DNA of 64,000 nucleotides from Siphonodentalium dalli (GCA_032622095.1 CP136064.1:130805605-130869604), one strand, 5' to 3'. Counted from the stretch's first letter, positions 45,184 through 57,499 are shown. The notes: generated from the sequence alone by a model not told the origin. Translations and numbers: made by a program.

Positions 45184-48100
45184 GAGTATTATGATTCGCG
45201 GCAAAACAATATTCAGTAAACATTATTGTGCGTTTGATGCTCGAAATCATTTCTTTTGTGATTTTTATAAATGTTTTCCCTTCAAATATAATGCTTTCCG
45301 ATCAGGTACGGTAACATATAGGAAACTATAATTAATTTACATGTATATAGCTTCCATAAAAACGAAGGCTTCAAAATGAAAGTAGGTGAGGGCCACGAAT
45401 ATAGTGCTGAGTGGTGCAATTGAGTGGGGGAATTGCCTTTGAATATAGTCATAGAAACTGCACATTACAACAGTGTTCTCAATCATGGGAGTGCAATATT
45501 CTTATCGAGTTGATGGTGTTCACTAGTTTGATTCCACTTCTAAACGAACGCTATTGGAATGTAAAATCCCCGACCAATCGGACTAATGCGCTCGGTTGTT
45601 ATCCGCGTATTGACGAGGTCCGTTCCCAATACCAGATTTGCTTCCGCTGCCTTTGTTTTGTTTGACAGATGATTCTCCGGTTAGAGTTCGAGCAATATTT
45701 CCCTCGAAGATTAATCCGGTCAGGATTTAGTCTGGAGAATATATCTGAAGAATGGATTTTCCGAGTGACGCAGGTTAACTAAAGTGCCACTCACAACCAA
45801 CAGCCATGTGCTGTTTGGGCACCAGTTTAATTATGCCGATAAAGATTGCAGGCGCTGAAAGGGTAACATTTATTGGTGAGAACGGGGTCTCGGTGCCATC
45901 ATGTATGTACCGGAGGCTGAATATATGGACCGTTTTTCAAAACAAGTGACCGATTTCGGTTTTCAAAAATCAAAACAATTATTTCCACGAGTACATTAAT
46001 ATATGCCCGTTTTGTCCCCTTTATCAGATCCAGTTTTGGAGTCCTTGACCAATTGTTCCCACTATTGTGGTTAAGTGTTTGTCTGTATATGGTGTTTGTG
46101 TGGCCTTCAGATAAATAGTAATAGTTGTACACTATATACTTATTGTATTGGCATTCAATTGGGCAGAAATTAATTTTTACATTATGATGATCGGGAGTTA
46201 TGCCAGTGTACTCCCAACTTCCAAGGGTCGGGTTTTCTCGACCTATAGAACATATATATATTTCTGTTTGATCATGGGAACATGTGTGTCGAACAATTAA
46301 GTTTCGGACTCCAATATCCTATGCAAATGGGTGAATCCAATTGAAAGTGTTGTTAAAATGACAGGAAAAGTTGGTGGTAAAGATGGAACAATTCAGTAAA
46401 AGGGGAGACAATTGAAGTACGAGAAGTTAAAATGTATTCCCGAGTCCCGACATAAATATATTACATCCAATACAAGGATAAGGTTCACTTGTCCCATAAT
46501 TGTATCACAACTGGAACTTGAACCAAATAACTGAGTATCTGGGGCATCTTAAGTCTGAAATGTTGTAACACGAGGGACTGGCCAGTAACAATAAGGACAA
46601 ACACACCGAAACACTTGAGTATTGTGGACATGTTATGCAACACAACAGCCATAAATTATAATTTTAATCTTTTGTTTGCCAAATATATTTGATGGAATGG
46701 ATAAATGCAGAGCTTCCAGACGACGAAATTGTTTATGGTAACAGGAAGGTACATTGGAGTAACAGATGGGACTTTTCTTGTCGAACTGAGATACATGGTA
46801 ATTTATTCCTTGTTCCGATGGGGCTGTGTTGACGAGCTGGACAACGGTTTCAGCCACAAATCTTACAACACAATCGGAGCATGAAATTCACAGTGTGATG
46901 TAGCCATGCATGTACAAATGCGTTCCTGAGTCCATAATACATTTCCACCCTCAAACATCGACGCTTTGCGCGAAATTTTATCAAAGAACCTTGAATTCAA
47001 CCCATGTCTAAAACACGGCTAACTTATCCAGAAAAATCAAGTGCAAAATAATAAACGCGTGGAGAAGTATTACATTTGAATGAGAATGAAATGACGGGCA
47101 CTATTGATGAAAACTGTATGTAAATTGATGTAACGAGCATATCACTAGATCGTTGGGGTGGAAACACCATTATATATGTTGACACAACCATCTATTCATG
47201 CTTATTTCAAGTTATTGTCCCTCCTGTGACAGGGTGTTCGCTTCGGTCACCATGTTCTTGGTAACAGTATGGACAGTAACAGCAGGGACGCTTTGGGGTT
47301 AACAAGGAAATTTGACTGATAATACTGTCAAAATGAAACAGAATGTGTATTTTGTCTCAAAGAGGACAAAATAAGGATGGAGATATTCGACTGCTAATAA
47401 TGTCAAAATACATGTCGATATGTTAACAGTAATGACCTGCTCCAAATATACCCTCTTGCTTGGTGTACATTTCTGTGAATTTGTCAAAAATCATTAAATT
47501 AGCAGGCGACATGTCATCCAACATGCTGTCTGTTATTGTATAGGTATGTGGAACTAGAAGTCGATTTGCGCTTACTTATTCGGCTAAGTAAACGCTATTT
47601 TATATTATGTTTTTCTTTTGGTAACATCATGGGCAACATTTTATGGGACAGGTTTTTTAAAAGCTCAAAATGGCTAATGGTTTGGAGAATATTCTGTAGA
47701 TATCATGTGTTGATGGTCAAATGTGTTCCACACGATGCAAACAGTCTAATATGATGGGATTTTATTGCCATATTTTATACGAAATTTTACTGTTTTTGTT
47801 TTAGTTTCAGAAAATGGGACAAGCAAAATGTACAACAAATCCAAATGCCGTCCCTTATTTCATGGTCATCGGTTTCGTGATTAAACAGAGGAGCCAACAA
47901 ACCCTCAAACAAAATTATTGCTATATAGATATTTCAGAGAATGTTTTAAATGCCAGTACTTGTGAGGTTTCTCTTTCTATTTTAGCGTTAACAATGTGGG
48001 TCCCAAGAATTTCAACGAGAAGTATTCACCAATCTCGTTCGTCTATACGTCAGTTATATCCACAGGTTCCTGGTACAAAATGATCCCATTCCCAAAAGTA

Positions 48101-49470
48101 CATAACAGAGTGTTTCAATGAACATAACCAACTTAACAGTTAAGTTTTGTATGCGGGTATACAGGTTATGCACCGGTCGAGAACTCAATTCATGGTGATT
48201 GTACTTATGGAAGCTAAAATGGTCTGCAGTTAAAATATTCGGCTTCAAGTAGAATGGGCGTGTCAACAAATGAAATACCGAAATTCCATGGCGCTCTGGT
48301 AGCCCAATGTGATTGAAAGGCGTTGTAAGATGGACTTGGAAAAGCTGTTGTTCGCTTGAATTATTATCTACGTGAAGTTAACTATATCACTAATGTCTGT
48401 TGTTATGAAGGAATAAGGAAAATAAAGGATCTCTCGAAAAGCTTTGTGATTTTTGCACATAATCACTTCCCAAATCAAAGGGTGTCCATAAAACATGTTA
48501 ACTCTTATAAGAAACAATTGCATAATTGTGTAATTTATCAGTGATGGTCACTGGCGATTTGGTTTACATTGTATCGTTTTAACATGTCGAGGGGATACTT
48601 TTACATTTTACATATTATTCTATGTTCATACGACCATTTGATACGCGTGCGTTGCAGTCGTAAATAGCATGTTAAAAGTTGTCTTTCCAACAAATCATCA
48701 GACGAACATTATTATATAACCGATGCCGATAACTGACAGCCAGATGAAAACCAAGACAGCCGTTTTGTGTTTTGCTGACAAGATCGATAATAACAAAGAA
48801 ATGATGTTTCCTTAATTGGGAATGTGCTGTTTCTATAATGGAACTTATATTCCATTTCGTTTGATGTCTTCGTCGATAACATCCACACAGTCTGTATCAG
48901 CCTTGAAGCGTGACCAGGGGATTCCTGGGATGGTGTGCACACGGATAATGGAACCAAGTTAAGATATGATTGGTATCCGCAATCTATATACAAGAACGTA
49001 TTTATCGGAATATTGATACACAGAGGGCACGGAGTACGTAAGATGTACGAATGAATACGATATGGTTCGCTAGACATCAGTTTCCCGGGTTCAGTCGCAG
49101 TACTATACATGAATGTCTAATCACACGATACCGTAGGCGACATAAAGATTGTAAAGCACCGAACAACGCAACTCTGATATTCCCATTATTGGCTGCATAT
49201 ACGGTGAATAAAGCGTTCGATAAATACATAATTATAAATACTAAAGAAAGTCAGGTTTAATTTGTAAAGTTAGTGTTGTAATTTCTGTGCCCTCTATATA
49301 GAGTATCGAAATAAAATAATGCATTAAATGGATACCAAACACTTCATACATGTATATAACAAGCTTTCTTAAATCTATCTTTATGGCAGCACGTCTCGAT
49401 GGTTGTGTACTTCATTGGTTAATAATGGAACAAGTTATTTGCAGTGGATGTAAGTTGAATTAGCTTATAC
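45184..49470. other. No recognised gene
   Basis: About 4.3 kb of AT-rich DNA. Open frames at 45411, 46633, 47536, 47814 and 48712 (62-132 codons) have no recognisable domains or convincing splice-site context. No repeat or transposon ends identified. It could be intron or intergenic. Confidence 0.4.
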
Positions 49471-49475
49471 CTTGT

Positions 49476-49630
49476 GGGCGCCGGTGGCTCAACTGGTAAG
49501 GAAAACGTATTATTAGGCCAACACGTCGTCCCGCTGTGGCGAAGCTGTTTGAATCCACATGAGCGCGGATTCTTTCTACACACAATGGGAAGACAAGAAA
49601 ACCATAGTCAGAAATGGTAACGCCACCAAT
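49476..49630 (+). mobile_element. tRNA-derived SINE (head and part of body)
   Basis: Starts gggcgccgg. A Pol III box A match TGGCTCAACTGG lies at 49485-49496 and a box B-like GTTTGAATCC at 49547-49556, separated by about 50 bp as in tRNA-derived promoters. The body segment at 49593-49629 recurs at 332-368. It does not fold as a clean tRNA, and no tail is evident. Confidence 0.65.
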
Positions 49631-49787
49631 ATCATATTATTAGCCATAAATATAAATTATAATATAATTATACTATAAACTAGCTTTCAAATTTTATGTG
49701 GGAAATTTGCATACTTCCATATTTCAAGTTTTCCCGTTTCTCGTGTTATACATTACATTCTTCAAACTGTCTTCTTTATTACACAAG

Positions 49788-50345
49788 CTGATGGGCCCGA
49801 CTTCGTCCGGGCTGTTTCCCATCTGATTTCCGGCGAAAGGCGCGATTTGACCTTGAATTGACTATTTCGAAAGTCAAGGTCAGGTCAGGGTCATGATTTG
49901 ACCCGTCCAAAACACTCCCGCCCTGGAGAAAAATACCCCTAGGTATCAAATTTCGTCGAAATCCGTCCGTTTTACCCCACTTGACCTTTAATTAACAATT
50001 TTGAAGGTCAAGGTAAGGTCGGAGTCATGATTTGACCCGTCCAAAACACTCCTCCGACAAAAGTACCCATAGGTATCAAATTTCGTCGAAATCCATCCGT
50101 TTTACCCGATTTGACCTTTGATTGACAACATTGAAGGTCAAGGTTACGCCGAGGTCACGATTTGACCCGTTCAAAACACTCCCCGGACAAAAGTATCCCT
50201 AGGTATCAAATTTCGCCGAAATTCGTCCATTTTACCGAAATTGACCTTGCATTGACAGTTTTAAAGGTCAAGATCAGGTCGCGGTCACGATTTGACCCGT
50301 CCAAAACACTTCCCGGACACAAATACCCCTAAGTTTCAAATTACG
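49788..50345 (+). repeat. Interspersed repeat, four body units of about 130 bp
   Basis: Opens ctgatgggcccgacttcgtc. Units carry 'aggtatcaaatttcgtcg' at about 49942, 50072 and 50202, plus a fourth diverged copy. Same family as 11523-11920, but the acag tail is missing, so the 3' end is truncated. Confidence 0.75.
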
Positions 50346-50607
50346 TTGAAATCTATGGAAAGCCGAAGAGGACATTTTAGTTGCTAATTGCTAGATATAC
50401 GACGCACGACTTGTCGCGGTTTTTTAAAGGTGTTTCAAACTAGGAGATAGAATTATTCTGCGTTTCAAATGGTGATGAATTATAGTATTTTATCAAATTT
50501 TATGGCATAAATTGTTATTAAAACCGTATATACTATAACAAAAATCAATGACTTGTGTGGGCTGCTTGGCGTGAATATGTAATGAGAAATAAGGTCATAC
50601 GTAATGA

Positions 50608-51418
50608 CATTAAACTCAAGAAAACCCGCGAAAACAAAACAAAATCACATTTAATGTTTTAAGTTATTTCCTTCATAAAAAGAATCTTCGTGATAATGAA
50701 CCCTCTCAATACTTTTGAATATAGAATTAACCTTAAAATAACAAAAACCTTCGGAATAGAGAACCTTCGGAATAGCGAACCTTCGGATTGGTGAACCTTC
50801 GGAATAGCGAACATTTAGAGAAATTTCGGAATAGTGTACCTTCGGGAAAGTGAACCTTCGGAATAGAGACATGCCCCCCCAATATTCATATTATATGCCC
50901 AGAGTTCAAAGGTATGGGCCCATACAATTATAAAATTTGGCCCTTAAAATATTGAACCCCAAATTGGAGCCCGCACAGAACAGCACTTAAGTCAACAGTA
51001 CCTGTGTCATGTCCCAATGCAGGAGGGTCCATATATACCACAACATTCATATTATATGCCAAGAATTCAAAGGTATAGGCCCACGTGATCACATTAAATC
51101 TCAAGAAAACCCGCGAAAACAAAACAAAATCACATTTAATGTTCTAAGTTATTTCCTCCTGTATCTGTATCGGTATGCGCGCAGGATCAGTTTGGATGTG
51201 AGCGCACACTCCATAAAAAGAATCTTCGTGATAATGAACCCTCTCAATACTTTCGAATATAGAATTAACCTAAAAATAACAAAAACCTTCGGAATAGAGA
51301 ACCTTCGGAATAGCGAACCTTCGGAATAGTGAACCTTCGAAATAGTAAGTATTCATAATAGAGAACCTTCGGAATAGTGGATCTTCGGGATAGCGAACCT
51401 TCATAATAGAAACATGTC
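50608..51418 (+). repeat. Tandem duplication with embedded 16-bp minisatellite
   Basis: Blocks starting 'acattaaa(ct)ctcaagaaaa' at 50608 and 51091 share 'cccgcgaaaacaaaacaaaa', 'aagaatcttcgtgataatga' and then a run of 'gaaccttcggaatag(c/a)'. The second block has an extra segment of about 60 bp. The minisatellite (about 50744-50870 and 51288-51410) has degenerate units of 15-16 bp. Confidence 0.85.
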
Positions 51419-51424
51419 CCCACA

Positions 51425-51615
51425 ATTACACCGGTGACGTAAACACATGTGCTAATCTTTGTTGGACTATCGTGACTCTATCGGTACGGTTTATACTCAA
51501 AAACGAAAAAATACCTAACCATAATACATTCGCCCAGTGGATTATCGATCGTCCGCTCTAACATGAAAAACTGTAATACAACTTACACCACCTTGTGGCG
51601 TAATAACTGATTCGT
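51425..51615 (+). repeat. Second copy of the 3573-3900 interspersed repeat
   Basis: Shares 'acaccggtgacgt', 'ctatcggtacggtt', 'ttcgccca' and 'tggcgtaat' in the same order. A G tract of 11 follows at 51643-51653. Confidence 0.55.
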
Positions 51616-51873
51616 GGACAATTCCTTTGTCAGTGAATTGTCGGGGGGGGGGGTGTAGTTTGTACGTGCAGCGGGGTGATTTCCCATCGTGATTAACCCG
51701 CGCTAGGTTTTTCCTCCACCCATAAAACTGACAACACCTTGATATTGTCTATCGACTGATCAATACGAAGATAAGCCCCAAATACACTTAACACAAAATA
51801 ACTTGTAAATTATTGCACCGTTATGCATATATATTTGCATTCAAGCTTGGTAGTTTATTTTATTTATTATATT

Positions 51874-51880
51874 ACTCACC
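51874..51880 (-). other. Splice donor of the TNF-like exon
   Basis: The minus strand reads G|GTGAGT, an excellent match to the 5' splice-site consensus, exactly at a codon boundary. Confidence 0.65.
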
Positions 51881-52287
51881 ATCTCTAAAAGGCTGATGAG
51901 TTGTTTTGGAGTCCGAACACAACACTGCTCTGAGTCTTTTGTGAACTTTCTGTTGAACTGATTCAGCATTTCATCCTCTTCGGGGCTTGGACCAAGCCGA
52001 ATATCATCACAATTCAAACACAGAGACTCGTGTTGCAGAATATATGCCATCTGTTGGCCTACAGTCGGTCTGTGAACATGGTTATCTATCTTATCGTTAA
52101 GATTTTGGAATAGCACCGCCATGAGTATGATGCAAGCAATGAGAGCGAACCCACACATGAATGATGCTATGAACAAACATATTTGGATACGACGGACTTT
52201 GCTTTCTAACTTCTTATATAAATCTGAATCACAATCTCTTCTATCCACGAATTTCACCTCCTCGGACGAATCTCTGGAGTTTTCCAT
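51880..52287 (-). CDS. First coding exon of a type II membrane protein, TNF-ligand-like
   Basis: 136 codons from ATG at 52287 (context gcaaaATGG) to a splice donor ATG|GTGAGT, with exon end 51880, phase 0. The N-terminus is acidic, then basic (KKLESKVRR, 26-33). One hydrophobic segment (about 35-60) follows with positive charge on the N side, so the C-terminus faces outside. The extracellular stalk contains CLNC (90-93) and CCVRTPKQLISLLEM (122-136). A short cytosolic tail, single membrane anchor and Cys-rich stalk ending in CC-V-x-T/N-P-x-Q-L fit invertebrate TNF-superfamily ligands, whose receptor-binding TNF domain would be in later exons. I do not see those exons in the window. If unspliced, the frame would end 12 codons later. 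Another type II protein cannot be excluded. Confidence 0.6.
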
Positions 52288-52336
52288 TTTGCACAATTAG
52301 TGTGAGGTTCTCTTAACATCGACTAAATGCTAGTCG

Positions 52337-52343
52337 ATATATA
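52337..52343 (-). promoter_or_regulatory. Candidate TATA box of the TNF-like gene
   Basis: The minus strand reads TATATAT in the context cactatatatcgac, about 50 bp upstream of the ATG. This would place transcription start about 20-25 bp before the start codon. Confidence 0.45.
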
Positions 52344-54249
52344 GTGTTGGGGTAATAAACATTATCTCTCTCTATCTCTCTATCACAGTGATTTCGTTCA
52401 TCACAAAATCGACGTCGCAACACGATATGCTTCCTTTTAGTCAACCAGCGAAACGTATAACAACTGCGTGTTACAAATGTATCCAGTTATGCTGCTGTAT
52501 AAGTTGAAGCGATTACATCCGGTATGATTCCAAGTATGTGTTGTTATTAACATTCTGCTTCCATTCTGAAACAGAAACACTTTGTGTCAAGAAAGACCAC
52601 ATTACTCACCCGATACGACTATATATTACACAACTATAGATATAGATTCCTGTAAACAAATATGTCAGGCAAATGCGGGATGTAATTAAGAAATAATGAA
52701 TGTATATATACTAGGATTGTTGGTGGATTATTGGAGGATACGGTGCTGTGGTCGTTGTGACACATTGTGTAAATCGCAAATCGGTTTACACTAAATATTC
52801 CCCTAACGAACACAGCGCCGTATACCCCAATAACACACACCCACCCACTGCATTCAGTTCTTATATTTGTATAGATTTTTGATTATTTATTCCCATAAAA
52901 AGCTGAGTGTATTCTTATTTATTTTCACAAAATCAGCCGATAATTGAGACTAGCCCACGGGGCACATTACGTCAACCTAATATAAGATTTCCAAGCTCTT
53001 AGCAACGATAACGTGATATATATAAATAACTGACTTAAGATGCAATTTGACTATGTAAATAATATACGTTGACAGTGTATACCGTGGTACACACCCCACG
53101 GTATACTGCATGTATGGGATCGGTCAAAAGGGATGAACATTAATAATTGGTCTTTATAATGGTGTCTATATATTATGTTGATAGTAGTGAATGGCATACA
53201 ACTCGGATTCCAGTATGCATGGTTATTATTCTTAGAGTTTAGGGGTATGTTTACATGCATGAGACCGGATAAGCCCGGCCAACCGAGCCAGTTCGGTTAG
53301 CTGAGCTGAATGCGCAAAGGAGTTTATTACAACAAGCTACCCCGGACCAGACCGCCTGGATAAAATGAGAGTTATGGATTGTATCGCCAATCACTTGGTG
53401 TCGGATTCCGAAATGCACGTGCAAAAAGTCGTGAACTATTACCGAAGACGATCTCAAATTGTGTTTTACATACAAAAGATTCACATATACTTTGAGAATA
53501 CATGTAGAACGCTTGGCTTTGGAAGAGAACTTGACTGTAATCATAACATTTCCATTATAAATGAGTAAATTTACACCCTACATTGCACGCAGGCCTATCT
53601 CATATTCAAAGAAAATATGAAACGGAACCATTCTTACTCGACGCTACCTATTTTGATATGAGACCGTGTTTCAGTATAAGATTAGAGGGAGCAATCATAA
53701 ATTTCAGGTAGCGGCAGGCAGCGGAGCCAAAATATTTCATGAGAAATGCATTTATAAATAAGAAGTTGCACCTCGGGTGTTGCATTGGAACTCCCATGGC
53801 GCCAAATTGAAACATGGGCCATGGGCAGGATGGATCCGAACCAAATCTAAAATAAACAAAGAAGGATAGCTCTAGAATGGAAAATGATAAGAACGGCGTT
53901 TGGCACTCTTTTGAAAGCAGCCATGAAGGCGATCTTTCATACCAAATGTATTCCGATCTGATAACGTATCACTGAGATATCTACCCGGACGGGGGGGGGG
54001 GGGGACAACAACAGCAGCAATATTTCCAGATGAACAATGAATGATAACTGTAGAGTGGAAAATGCGAACAACATCATTTTGTTATTATAGGAAACCGCCG
54101 GTTAGTCCGACGGTTAGCCGGACCAGCTCGTCCATATAAACACCCCCTTACTCGTCACGTGCCCCCCCCCCCCGATTTAGAATTTACAAATGTTTGTTCC
54201 GCGTTAGCTTCGGTTTGTGCACACTTATTGAGACCAAACTTTGGGAACT
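52344..54249. other. No recognised gene; G and C tracts
   Basis: AT-rich DNA with a TCTC/TATC-rich patch at 52364-52384, a 14-base G tract at 53991-54004 and a 12-base C tract at 54162-54173. The open frame pair at 53251-53568 has no recognisable domain. Confidence 0.45.
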
Positions 54250-54725
54250 TCACCTTTATACAAAAAAAACCTCATGCAAAAGCCAGGTAAACCAGCACGG
54301 TGTACCCCACTTTACTCTCGTAAAGTAAAAAATACTTGTGAAACAGGACGTATATGGGTATATGTAAATCAGAACATACTCTAGTAAATTCTTGTTGGAG
54401 TCATGATTTAACAACTTATACTCTGATAAAAGCCACGTAAAATACATGTAAAAGGGACATGCCCTTGTATATTCCAAGTAAATGCATGGTGTACCCCACT
54501 TTACTCTCGTAATTTTATTGCTGGTGAAACAGGACATACATGGGTAAAAACCCATGTAAACCCATGTAAATCAGCTCATACTATCATAAATTCTTGATGG
54601 AGTCATGGTGTAACAAATTATACTCTGGTAAAAACCCTGGTTTAAGTGGCTCTACTCTGGTAAAGGCCATATAAAGCCCGTGCAAACTGGTTAAACTGGA
54701 TATACTCTGATACCACCTCTTTAAA
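54250..54725 (+). repeat. Degenerate array of 'ctctggtaaa'/'catgtaaa' words, left block
   Basis: Words such as tttactctcgtaa, actctggtaaa and ccatgtaaa recur at irregular spacing of roughly 30-45 bp. A duplicated sentence (cacggtgtaccccactttac and gtgaaacaggac) occurs at about 54297-54345 and 54488-54540. The same words occur in reverse complement at 55262-55460. Confidence 0.6.
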
Positions 54726-55261
54726 ATCACTGCTATGAAAACGCTCTTTAAAACGCTCTTTATTTTTGTTTTTAATTATGAATATATCCGTTATTTAGGC
54801 AATATATATGTCTTCGAAGAATAATAAAACGCTCTATAAAAACGATTTACTTCAAGTCGTCAGTTAGTTCAAACCCTGGCGCTATACAACCATGGTGCTT
54901 TTTATATTGGTGGGTTCAAGTCAGAGATGGATTTTGTGAATAATTGAATTCTATATAATATATTCCCTATTGTATTAATGTTATGTTGCAGATAACAACA
55001 CATCCTGCGATTTCAAATGGTGTTAGGCAATACCACAACTAATATATAAATAATACAAATGGAATGATAGCATGACTCTTGGTATTCCACAATGATCGTA
55101 CCAAACGCATTTCAACCATGCAGTTACAAGAATTTAGGTGGGGTGTGTTTATGGGTTTTTTTGTTGCTTTTTCAGTCCAAAATGGAAACAACTCTGCAAG
55201 GTAGAGTGCAATAAATCTCAAAATTTCTGGTACATAGGCTCCCAAGTCGGTTAATGTTGTT
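54726..55261. other. Interior between inverted degenerate arrays
   Basis: AT-rich, no coding evidence. Includes a weak repeat of aaaacgctctt(t/a)aaaa at 54738-54845. Confidence 0.4.
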
Positions 55262-55460
55262 TATGTCATGTTACTACAGTAGGATTTACAAGAGTATAAT
55301 GTAAGTCATGCCTTTAGATGGAATTTACAAGGGCACATTTATGTCGTTTTTACATCGACTTTACATGACTTTTACTAGAGTATATCATTATATATCTGAC
55401 TTTACCATATTTTACCAGAGTAGAGCCATGTAAACTATGATTTACCTGACATTACCAGAG
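55262..55460 (-). repeat. Degenerate array, right block in inverted orientation
   Basis: Contains tttaccagagtaga, tttactagagtata, tttacatgact and similar words, the reverse complements of the left block. Together the two blocks form a long loose inverted repeat around about 540 bp. Confidence 0.55.
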
Positions 55461-55499
55461 TAATTTTATACGGATATGAGCGATATAAGCACATGGAAT

Positions 55500-55751
55500 C
55501 AGGGAGCTAAATGTGTTCTAGAGTCTGGGAACGAGTACACCGTGGTGAAGGTAACTGAAGAATGACCTTCACCTGATACATGCGACACGTTATTAAAGGA
55601 TGACATCGCGTTTATTTGATTTGTACATCATATCTAAATAATATAAACTGGTGAATGAATGGGGGAATGGATTTTTGTGAGCGGGAAATTTATTTAACTA
55701 GCTGCTGTAGTTCTGGTTTTGTCCATATCAAAGTTGGCTGTGGGATAGCCC
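55500..55751 (+). repeat. Direct repeat of about 250 bp, copy 1
   Basis: Runs from 'agggagctaaatgtgttcta' to 'gctgtgggatagccct'. Nearly identical to 56305-56571. Confidence 0.88.
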
Positions 55752-56304
55752 TAGATAGCACTAGAGTTACTGTCGTGCAAGACTGTCATGGCAGGTTTGT
55801 TAAACAGACAGTATGCCCTGTCATCTGTCAAATTTCATGCCTGAGGCTTTGTCTGATGTTGTATCATTATGTTTAGATATTTCAATTGACTTATGGTTGC
55901 TTTATATTGCTATTAAAGTATTTTTAATTTAAATTTTCTGTTAATTTTGGTAAATCTTTATTATAATCTTCATTATAAATTGCCAAATTCTGCACGAAAA
56001 GGGTTAAAATTGGACAAGATATCCCTCTCAAAATGTATATTAACATTTCCTCTTCAATTTAGTAATATTATGGTATATAAGGGCATACTTCAGTTATACG
56101 AGATGCATCAGCTAGTAAAATTGAAAAAAAAATCTAAATTTTTTGGCTTTATTTTGATGATTGACACAAATTTTCATGATGCCTCATATTGAAAAAATAA
56201 ACCACTACTGCCCGATATAATCCATTTTTGGTTTCAGTAAGGTCTATATTTGGATAAAATACTATAAGAAACGCTGTGTTTTACACATATACATATATAT
56301 AGGA
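55752..56304. other. Spacer between direct repeats
   Basis: AT-rich; no gene recognised. Confidence 0.4.
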
Positions 56305-56571
56305 ATTAGGGAGCTAAATGTGTTCTAGAGTCTGGGAACGAGTACACCGTGGAATGCTAAAGGTGAAGGTAACTGAAGAATGACCTTCACCTGATACATG
56401 CGACACGTTATTAAAGGATGACATCGCGTTTATTTGATTTGTACATCATATCTAAATAATTTAAACTGGTGAATGAATGGGGGAATGGATTTTTGTGAGC
56501 GGGAAATTTATTTAACTAGCTGCTGTAGTTCTGGTTTTGTCCATATCAAATTTGGCTGTGGGATAGCCCTG
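56305..56571 (+). repeat. Direct repeat of about 265 bp, copy 2
   Basis: Differs from copy 1 mainly by an extra segment (aatgctaaa) near its start and a few substitutions. Copies diverge after 'gatagccct'. Confidence 0.88.
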
Positions 56572-56984
56572 TCGTACACTTGGGGATTTATTTTAAAAAG
56601 TAAACACATGACCTATGATTTTTCTACCATTTTCGTGATCAACTGGTGTCAATCTAGCCGGGTAAACATCACTGATATGGCCTGCAGGCTTCAATTCAGT
56701 GAATTTTGCCGAAACGTTAACACTGTCGCCTATGGGAAACCATTTAGTTCCGTGATTCCACATTTCTCAGCTGAGTTTATATTGTGTTCGTCAATCAGTG
56801 GAAAACAATTGTACCCGGTGTCGTATACTCAAAAGTTAACAGAATGTGACAAGAATATCCTTATAAATAGGTAGGCTAAATCCAGAAGAGTTTAACACCT
56901 TGTGTAATCACATGTGTGATTCATATAGTCGCCAATCTGTTAGCTCACATGTTAAAGCTTCTGAAGGCGTACAACGGTACTAAC
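56572..56984. other. No recognised feature
   Basis: The open frame crossing this region (to 56874) continues from the repeat and has no recognisable domain. Confidence 0.4.
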
Positions 56985-57245
56985 GTGGTACATTTACCCT
57001 AATATCGAGGTAAATTACCCTGGTAGAATTACTATGGTAAAATTACTCTGGTAGAATCCCACATACATATACTTACATCCCGGTATAATACATTGGTGAA
57101 ATACATGGGTGGGTCTACACTTGTGTGCGTATACTATGGTGACCATACACTAGATGAATTTTACCGAAGTAAAATTACCTGGTTCCAATCACCCTGGTAA
57201 AATACCAGAGTGTTTTCACCATGGTTTACCAGAGTTGTTTTTTTT
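56985..57245. repeat. Degenerate inverted array of 'ctggtaaaatt' words
   Basis: The left half has 'ggtaaattaccctggtagaa' and 'tggtaaaattactctggtag'. The right half has 'accgaagtaaaattacctgg', 'ctggtaaaataccagag' and 'ggtttaccagag'. It uses the same vocabulary as 54250-55460. Confidence 0.55.
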
Positions 57246-57364
57246 TATAAGGGCATGCCCGTGTCATGGACCTTTTTCAATTTAGAATAGCCATATTTTC
57301 ACCACAGAACACTTCAGTTGTGAGTGATGTGGAACACCCCGTTAAGTGATTGGATGTAAATAGA

Positions 57365-57499
57365 GAATAATCTTCCTTGAAGTATTTATTTCAATAACGT
57401 CATTCATATAGTATGAATAATAATTATATAAAATGACGTTACTGTCGAGACACTAGTATATACACTTAGGAAAAATAAATACTTCAAAGAAGATTATTC
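57365..57499. repeat. Foldback palindrome
   Basis: Left arm gaataatcttccttgaag plus tatttatt pairs with right arm aataaatacttcaaagaag plus attattcc. An inner pairing runs aacgtcatt (57396-57404) with aatgacgtt (57432-57440). Left tip aaatagag resembles the tips of the other foldbacks. Confidence 0.75.

Noticed and set aside
48712-49110. 132-codon open frame on the minus strand
   Set aside because: No domain or family resemblance, and residue composition looks random.
49790-49860. Hammerhead ribozyme (ctgatggg ... cgaaagg)
   Set aside because: The core needs CTGATGA, a short stem and GAAA in fixed positions. Here the fifth to seventh core positions and stem spacing do not fit, and sister copies do not keep the motif.
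50744-51410. CRISPR-like regular short repeats (ccttcggaatag)
   Set aside because: Units of 15-16 bp are contiguous with no unique spacers, in an animal-type context with no cas genes. It is a minisatellite.
52285-52296. Start of the TNF-like exon at 52296
   Set aside because: That codon is TTG; the first ATG in frame is at 52287 with a good context.
56473-56874. 133-codon open frame on the plus strand
   Set aside because: Its first 34 codons or so lie in a duplicated non-coding repeat, and the other copy of that repeat continues in a different sequence. No domain.
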